A stretch of 8,589 nt of DNA, taken from Octadecabacter sp. (GTDB lineage: Bacteria > Pseudomonadota > Alphaproteobacteria > Rhodobacterales > Rhodobacteraceae). Location of the stretch: positions 6,044-14,632 of the forward strand of contig DQCL01000320.1 of assembly GCA_003533975.1 (NCBI GenBank), written 5' to 3'. Positions 6,093-8,589 of this stretch are shown here, piece by piece. The notes beneath the pieces are model-generated. The model did not search any database and was not told where the DNA came from. It was given only the letters and a program-made list of their open reading frames with translations. Each line of letters opens with the position of its first letter. The first letter of the stretch is position 1. Position numbers and translations under genes: made by a program.

Positions 6093-6477
6093 AATCACAA
6101 TCGGAGGCCGCAGTTTTGAGGTCGCCTGCCAAGAAGGCGAAGAACAGTTTTTGATGACAGCAGCGGCAATGCTTGATGTCGAAGCATCTTCACTGTCCAC
6201 ACAGGTCGGGCGTATGCCGGAAAGCCGTATGTTGTTGATGGCGGGCCTTCTTTTGGCGGACCGCACTGCAGGGATGGAAGACAAGGTGAGGGTCGCCGAA
6301 GGTAAACTGGCGCAAGTTCAGGCCCAGCTTGAAACTGCAAGCACACAAGGCCGTGTGGAACGCGTTGAGGTTGAGGTTGAGGTTCCGGTGATGCCTGCCG
6401 AAGTGCTTGATACAATGTCTGAAATTGCGGAACGCGCAGAAACGATCGCCGATGACGTCGAAGGCCGCGCGCCCTAA
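6079..6477 (+). CDS. zapA: Cell division protein ZapA
   Basis: ZapA binds FtsZ filaments at midcell and bundles them. The 132-residue product has the family's amino-terminal globular domain: EVEITIGGRSFEVAC, then a helix through EEQFLMTAAAMLD, and MLLMAGLLLADR near residues 53-64. A coiled coil of about residues 67-95 follows. It is longer than the E. coli protein (109 residues), with an acidic tail that contains a Val-Glu repeat encoded by three GTTGAG units (6364-6381). The ATG at 6079 has GGGAGG eight bases before it and lies inside the end of zauP, so its translation is probably coupled to that gene. A strong terminator follows within 20 bases. Many proteobacteria have 6S RNA just after zapA; it is absent here. 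Confidence 0.88.
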   Translation: MPEVEITIGGRSFEVACQEGEEQFLMTAAAMLDVEASSLSTQVGRMPESRMLLMAGLLLADRTAGMEDKVRVAEGKLAQVQAQLETASTQGRVERVEVEVEVPVMPAEVLDTMSEIAERAETIADDVEGRAP

Positions 6478-6492
6478 GATATGAACAAACTG

Positions 6493-6526
6493 AAAACACC
6501 GCGCTTGTGGCCAAACGCGGTGTTTT
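6493..6526. terminator. Bidirectional terminator between zapA and grxD
   Basis: AAAACACCGCG (6493-6503) and CGCGGTGTTTT (6516-6526) form a perfect 11-base inverted repeat with a 12-base loop. T-runs follow on both strands (TTTTTT at 6523-6528 on plus). It lies 16 bases after the zapA stop and 20 bases after the grxD stop, so it can end both convergent transcripts. Confidence 0.9.
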
Positions 6527-6545
6527 TTGTTTCTGGGTGCGAAAA

Positions 6546-6905
6546 TCAGGCGTTGGCTTCGCGAATTTTGTCAGCGGCTTCTTTATCGTATGTCACACCG
6601 TTTTCTGCGAACAACGTGTCGAGTTCACCAGACAGGGTCATCTCGGTGATGATGTCACAGCCACCAACGAATTCGCCTTTGACGTAAAGCTGCGGGATCG
6701 TCGGCCAGTCAGAATAATCCTTGATGCCTTGGCGGATGTCTTCGTCGGCCAGAACGTTAACATCGGCGAATTCAACGCCCATGAAGTTGAGCACACCAGC
6801 CACGCGGGATGAAAACCCACACTGCGGCATGGATTTCGTGCCCTTCATGAACAGCACAACGTCATTGGCAGTTACGGTGTCTTTGATTTGGGTTTCGGCG
6901 GTCAT
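6546..6905 (-). CDS. grxD: Monothiol CGFS glutaredoxin (Grx4/GrxD family)
   Basis: Proteins of this family bind and transfer a [2Fe-2S] cluster with glutathione and form mixed complexes with BolA proteins in the cytosol. The 119-residue length is typical. MKGTKSMPQCGFS carries Lys21 and the cluster ligand Cys29 in CGFS (29-32). The glutathione-binding WPTIPQLYV (67-75, with cis-Pro71) and GGCD (81-84) follow. All key positions are intact. The ATG overlaps the stop of the upstream membrane-protein gene as ATGA, and AAGGA lies ten bases before it, so it is the last gene of the bolA operon and likely coupled in translation. It ends 20 bases before the bidirectional terminator. Confidence 0.95.
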   Translation of the reverse strand: MTAETQIKDTVTANDVVLFMKGTKSMPQCGFSSRVAGVLNFMGVEFADVNVLADEDIRQGIKDYSDWPTIPQLYVKGEFVGGCDIITEMTLSGELDTLFAENGVTYDKEAADKIREANA

Positions 6906-7228
6906 TTGATTTGGTCCTTCTTGCGGGCTTTCGCGGGCATCATGCCCTGCGCGTGTTTTTGCGGGTCTTTGGTGTGGCGCAATGTGATAAGGTGATCGTT
7001 ACCATCTCGGCTTTGAGCCGGCATATCGATTATTGTGACTGTATCGCCTTGACCGGGCGCAGTTCCACGGCGTGTCTGGTGGCCATTCGCTTTACGAATT
7101 TCACTCCGGATCATGCGCCAAACTAAAAAAGCACTCAATACTATGAAAATAAAGGGTAGGGCGAACTGTATTTCGCCTGCTGTGATACAACTTAATAGGT
7201 CAGGATTACATCTTTCTTCAGGATCCAT
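6902..7228 (-). CDS. Small single-pass membrane protein of unknown function, between bolA and grxD
   Basis: I do not recognise this 108-residue protein. Its amino end (about 1-20) is acidic with Cys7 and Cys14. A hydrophobic span FALPFIFIVLSAFLVWRM covers about residues 22-39. It is followed by a basic stretch (RSEIRK, TRR) and a polar, Lys-rich tail ending KARKKDQIK. The positive-inside rule predicts the amino end outside and the tail in the cytoplasm. The start has AAGGGAAAG upstream, two bases lie between the preceding stop and this ATG, and its stop overlaps the grxD start by four bases, which supports it being real. The 5' half (about 7100-7230) is richer in A and T than its neighbours, hinting at relaxed constraint or more recent acquisition. 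A membrane anchor or partner for the BolA-glutaredoxin pair is speculation from context. Confidence 0.7.
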   Translation of the reverse strand: MDPEERCNPDLLSCITAGEIQFALPFIFIVLSAFLVWRMIRSEIRKANGHQTRRGTAPGQGDTVTIIDMPAQSRDGNDHLITLRHTKDPQKHAQGMMPAKARKKDQIK

Positions 7229-7230
7229 TT

Positions 7231-7422
7231 CTACTTTCCCTTACGCGCAATGTGTTGATTGGCGCGTGTGATATCAAGCGATTGCATTCCCGTGTAGCCC
7301 TTCAGCGTTTTTGGGTCCGGTTTCATATGGCTAAGCGGTCTGCGGTGACGGTTGGCGTACCAATCGTCAGCCAGTATCCCCATCACGAGGACGAGACCGC
7401 CGATGGTTAGCCACCCGAGCAT
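7231..7422 (-). CDS. Very small single-pass membrane protein of unknown function, next to bolA
   Basis: This 63-residue protein is unrecognised. One hydrophobic segment, GWLTIGGLVLVMGILA, covers about residues 3-18. It is followed by a strongly basic cytoplasmic-type tail (NRHRRP, KPDPKTLKG, HIARKGK). The segment could be a membrane span with the amino end outside. Its ATG shares one base with the bolA stop (TAATG), and it ends two bases before the next ATG, so it sits in a fully packed operon; AAAGG lies about ten bases before the start. That packing, more than the sequence itself, supports it being expressed. It contains no cysteine, so it cannot itself be a thiol-ligated Fe-S site. Confidence 0.65.
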   Translation of the reverse strand: MLGWLTIGGLVLVMGILADDWYANRHRRPLSHMKPDPKTLKGYTGMQSLDITRANQHIARKGK

Positions 7423-7658
7423 TACTCAGGTGCCTTTGTCGTCAGCGCCAGTGCGTGCAGGTCTCCGTTTGATCCGTCCATTTTACCCTTCAACGCGGCA
7501 TAAACAGCGCGCTGTTGTTGCACGCGGTTTTTGCCTTTGAACGAGGCGTCAATCACTTCGGCTGCGAAATGTGCGCCGTCGTCGCCTTGCACGGTGATTT
7601 GCGCGTCGGGAAAGGCATCGCGCAGGAGCGTTTCAATTTCTGGGGCGGAGATGGGCAT
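7422..7658 (-). CDS. bolA: BolA/IbaG family protein
   Basis: BolA-family proteins partner with CGFS glutaredoxins in iron-sulfur cluster handling and iron-responsive regulation. The 78-residue product has the compact fold: an N-terminal helix ISAPEIETLLRDAFPDA, a strand region ITVQGDDGAHFAAEVID, then FKGKNRVQQQRAVYAAL, which is the family's signature helix-turn region. The C-terminal DLHALALTT has the conserved His used as a cluster ligand in Grx-BolA complexes. I chose the ATG at 7658 because AAAGGAATACC precedes it at proper spacing; an in-frame ATG at 7679 has no ribosome binding site. The stop overlaps the next start (TAATG). Whether it is closer to BolA proper or to IbaG/YrbA cannot be decided by eye; the short length favours the IbaG-like side. 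Confidence 0.9.
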   Translation of the reverse strand: MPISAPEIETLLRDAFPDAQITVQGDDGAHFAAEVIDASFKGKNRVQQQRAVYAALKGKMDGSNGDLHALALTTKAPE

Positions 7659-7682
7659 GTGGTATTCCTTTGGCTTCATTAG

Positions 7683-7711
7683 AACCTAGGGCGCGGGTGC
7701 GCCGCGTTCAA
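7683..7711 (-). promoter_or_regulatory. Candidate promoter of the bolA-grxD operon
   Basis: On the minus strand TTGAAC (7706-7711) and TAGGTT (7683-7688) are 17 bases apart, ending about 25 bases before the bolA ATG. The spacer contains a GC-rich hairpin GGCGC-GGGT-GCGCC (7690-7703). If inactive, the operon would depend on read-through from purL. Confidence 0.3.
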
Positions 7712-7733
7712 GGGCGTGGTCTGTTGTAACAGC

Positions 7734-7771
7734 CCCGCTTGCGCAGGGCGTTTTGGCCAAGATGAAGCGGG
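7734..7771 (-). terminator. Weak inverted repeat after purL, possible terminator
   Basis: CCCGCTT (7734-7740) and AAGCGGG (7765-7771) pair perfectly across a 24-base loop that itself holds the palindrome TTGGCCAA (7753-7760). No T-run follows on the minus strand, so intrinsic termination is doubtful and read-through into bolA is possible. Confidence 0.3.
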
Positions 7772-7772
7772 T

Positions 7773-8589
7773 TTAAGCGAAAGTATCCGCGAAGGTAGAG
7801 CGGAATGTTGCAGCAAGGTTTGCAAGCGGAGCGCTGGAACCGCCCATTGTCACCTGATCGCCGCCAAATTTACCGACAGTATGGATGGAAACACCCGCAT
7901 TGCCAGCCGCGATCATCAAGTGTTCGGCTTTATCAAAACTACACGCGATAAGGTAGCGGGCTTGGTCTTCGCCAAATAAGGTCGCGGTGTCGTCGCTGTC
8001 GAGTTGGATGCCAGTCTCCGCAGTTTCCGCCATTTCGAAAGCTGCCAATGCAAGACCACCGTCCGCGATGTCCGTGCAGGCGTCTATCCATTCAGCGTTG
8101 GCGCGAATGAAGTCGCCGTTCAGCTTTTCAGCTGCGAGGTCGACGTTCGGCGCGTCACCGTCTTCGCGGTTGAAGACCTCCGCGAGGAGGGCGGATTGAC
8201 CGAGGTGCGTACCCGTTTCACCAACCATCAGAAGAACGTGACCTTCACGGGCGTTCCCCGCAATAAGGTCGCCTGCTGATTTCAGCAGGCCAACAGCGCC
8301 GATCGTGGGCGTCGGCAGAATGCCTGTGCCGTCCGTTTCATTATAAAGCGAGACGTTGCCGGACACGATTGGCATATCGAGCGCGATACATGCCGCGCCG
8401 ATGCCTTTGATCGCGCCAACGAATTGCCCCATGATTTCGGGCTTTTCTGGGTTGCCAAAGTTCATGTTGTCAGTCGTGGCCAGCGGGGTCGCGCCCACGG
8501 CGGTGAGGTTGCGGTAAGCTTCGGCCACGGCCTGTGCGCCGCCCATCTCAGGGTTCGCCTTGACGTAGCGCGGCGTCACATCCGAGGTG
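7773..8589 (-). CDS. purL: Phosphoribosylformylglycinamidine synthase subunit PurL, 3' part
   Basis: With PurQ and PurS, PurL converts FGAR, glutamine and ATP to FGAM in purine synthesis. The window holds about the last 271 residues; the gene continues past the right edge, and the codons at 8580-8588 (Thr-Ser-Asp) are still in frame, so the GTG near 8579 is an internal valine. Recognisable parts are [51 protein letters not shown] and the ATP-site-like [14 protein letters not shown]. They belong to the small PurL form used with separate PurQ and PurS, as in alphaproteobacteria and Bacillus. The frame is intact to its stop. Its neighbours downstream are bolA and the Fe-S operon, an arrangement I associate with Rhodobacterales. 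Confidence 0.95.
   Translation of the reverse strand, partial: TSDVTPRYVKANPEMGGAQAVAEAYRNLTAVGATPLATTDNMNFGNPEKPEIMGQFVGAIKGIGAACIALDMPIVSGNVSLYNETDGTGILPTPTIGAVGLLKSAGDLIAGNAREGHVLLMVGETGTHLGQSALLAEVFNREDGDAPNVDLAAEKLNGDFIRANAEWIDACTDIADGGLALAAFEMAETAETGIQLDSDDTATLFGEDQARYLIACSFDKAEHLMIAAGNAGVSIHTVGKFGGDQVTMGGSSAPLANLAATFRSTFADTFA

Noticed and set aside
6478..6545. 6S RNA gene after zapA
   Set aside because: Many proteobacteria carry ssrS there, but only 68 bases separate zapA from grxD and they are taken up by a terminator; too short for a 6S RNA.
7721..7732. Palindrome CTGTTGTAACAG between purL and bolA as an operator
   Set aside because: A single short near-palindrome with no second copy and no known matching regulator.

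Overview
The window looks like a stretch of chromosome from an alphaproteobacterium of the Rhodobacterales (roseobacter group). The evidence is moderate GC, small-type PurL, a ZauP-ZapA pair, a DUF808 membrane protein, a CGFS glutaredoxin linked to bolA, and close family-level similarity of gap and tkt to roseobacter enzymes. It is core chromosome. I see no transposase, integrase, tRNA, rRNA or CRISPR array.

Layout from left to right. Positions 1-227 hold no complete gene, only a reading frame on the minus strand that has protein-like composition, no normal start and an in-frame stop at 162-164. Next is gap (minus, 228-1229), then a 374-base regulatory region (1230-1603) and a DUF808/YedI-type membrane protein (plus, 1604-2581). 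This gene converges with one base to spare on a DUF4329/JAMM-like lipoprotein gene (minus, 2583-3197). After a terminator comes tkt (minus, 3305-5326), and then a divergent control region (5327-5582) leading into zauP-zapA (plus, 5583-6477), which overlap by 14 bases. A bidirectional terminator separates zapA from a minus-strand operon read from the right: the purL 3' end (7773 to the window edge), then bolA (7422-7658), two small single-pass membrane proteins (7231-7422 and 6902-7228), and grxD (6546-6905).

How the genes work together. GapDH and transketolase are central sugar-phosphate enzymes. Their upstream regions share an exact 15-base word, and the gap upstream region also carries three LacI-type palindromes of form GTTWGCGMTAAC. 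ZauP and ZapA are a known alphaproteobacterial Z-ring pair. BolA and CGFS glutaredoxin form [2Fe-2S]-bridged complexes in other organisms. Here they are tied by TAATG, TAG-N2-ATG and ATGA junctions to two unrecognised small membrane proteins, which is the best candidate for an undescribed system in the window.

Four of the transcription units have a TTG-N3-N16/17-TAGGYT sequence at promoter distance, which suggests a recurrent local promoter form. All function calls rest on motif recognition by eye; no database search was run.
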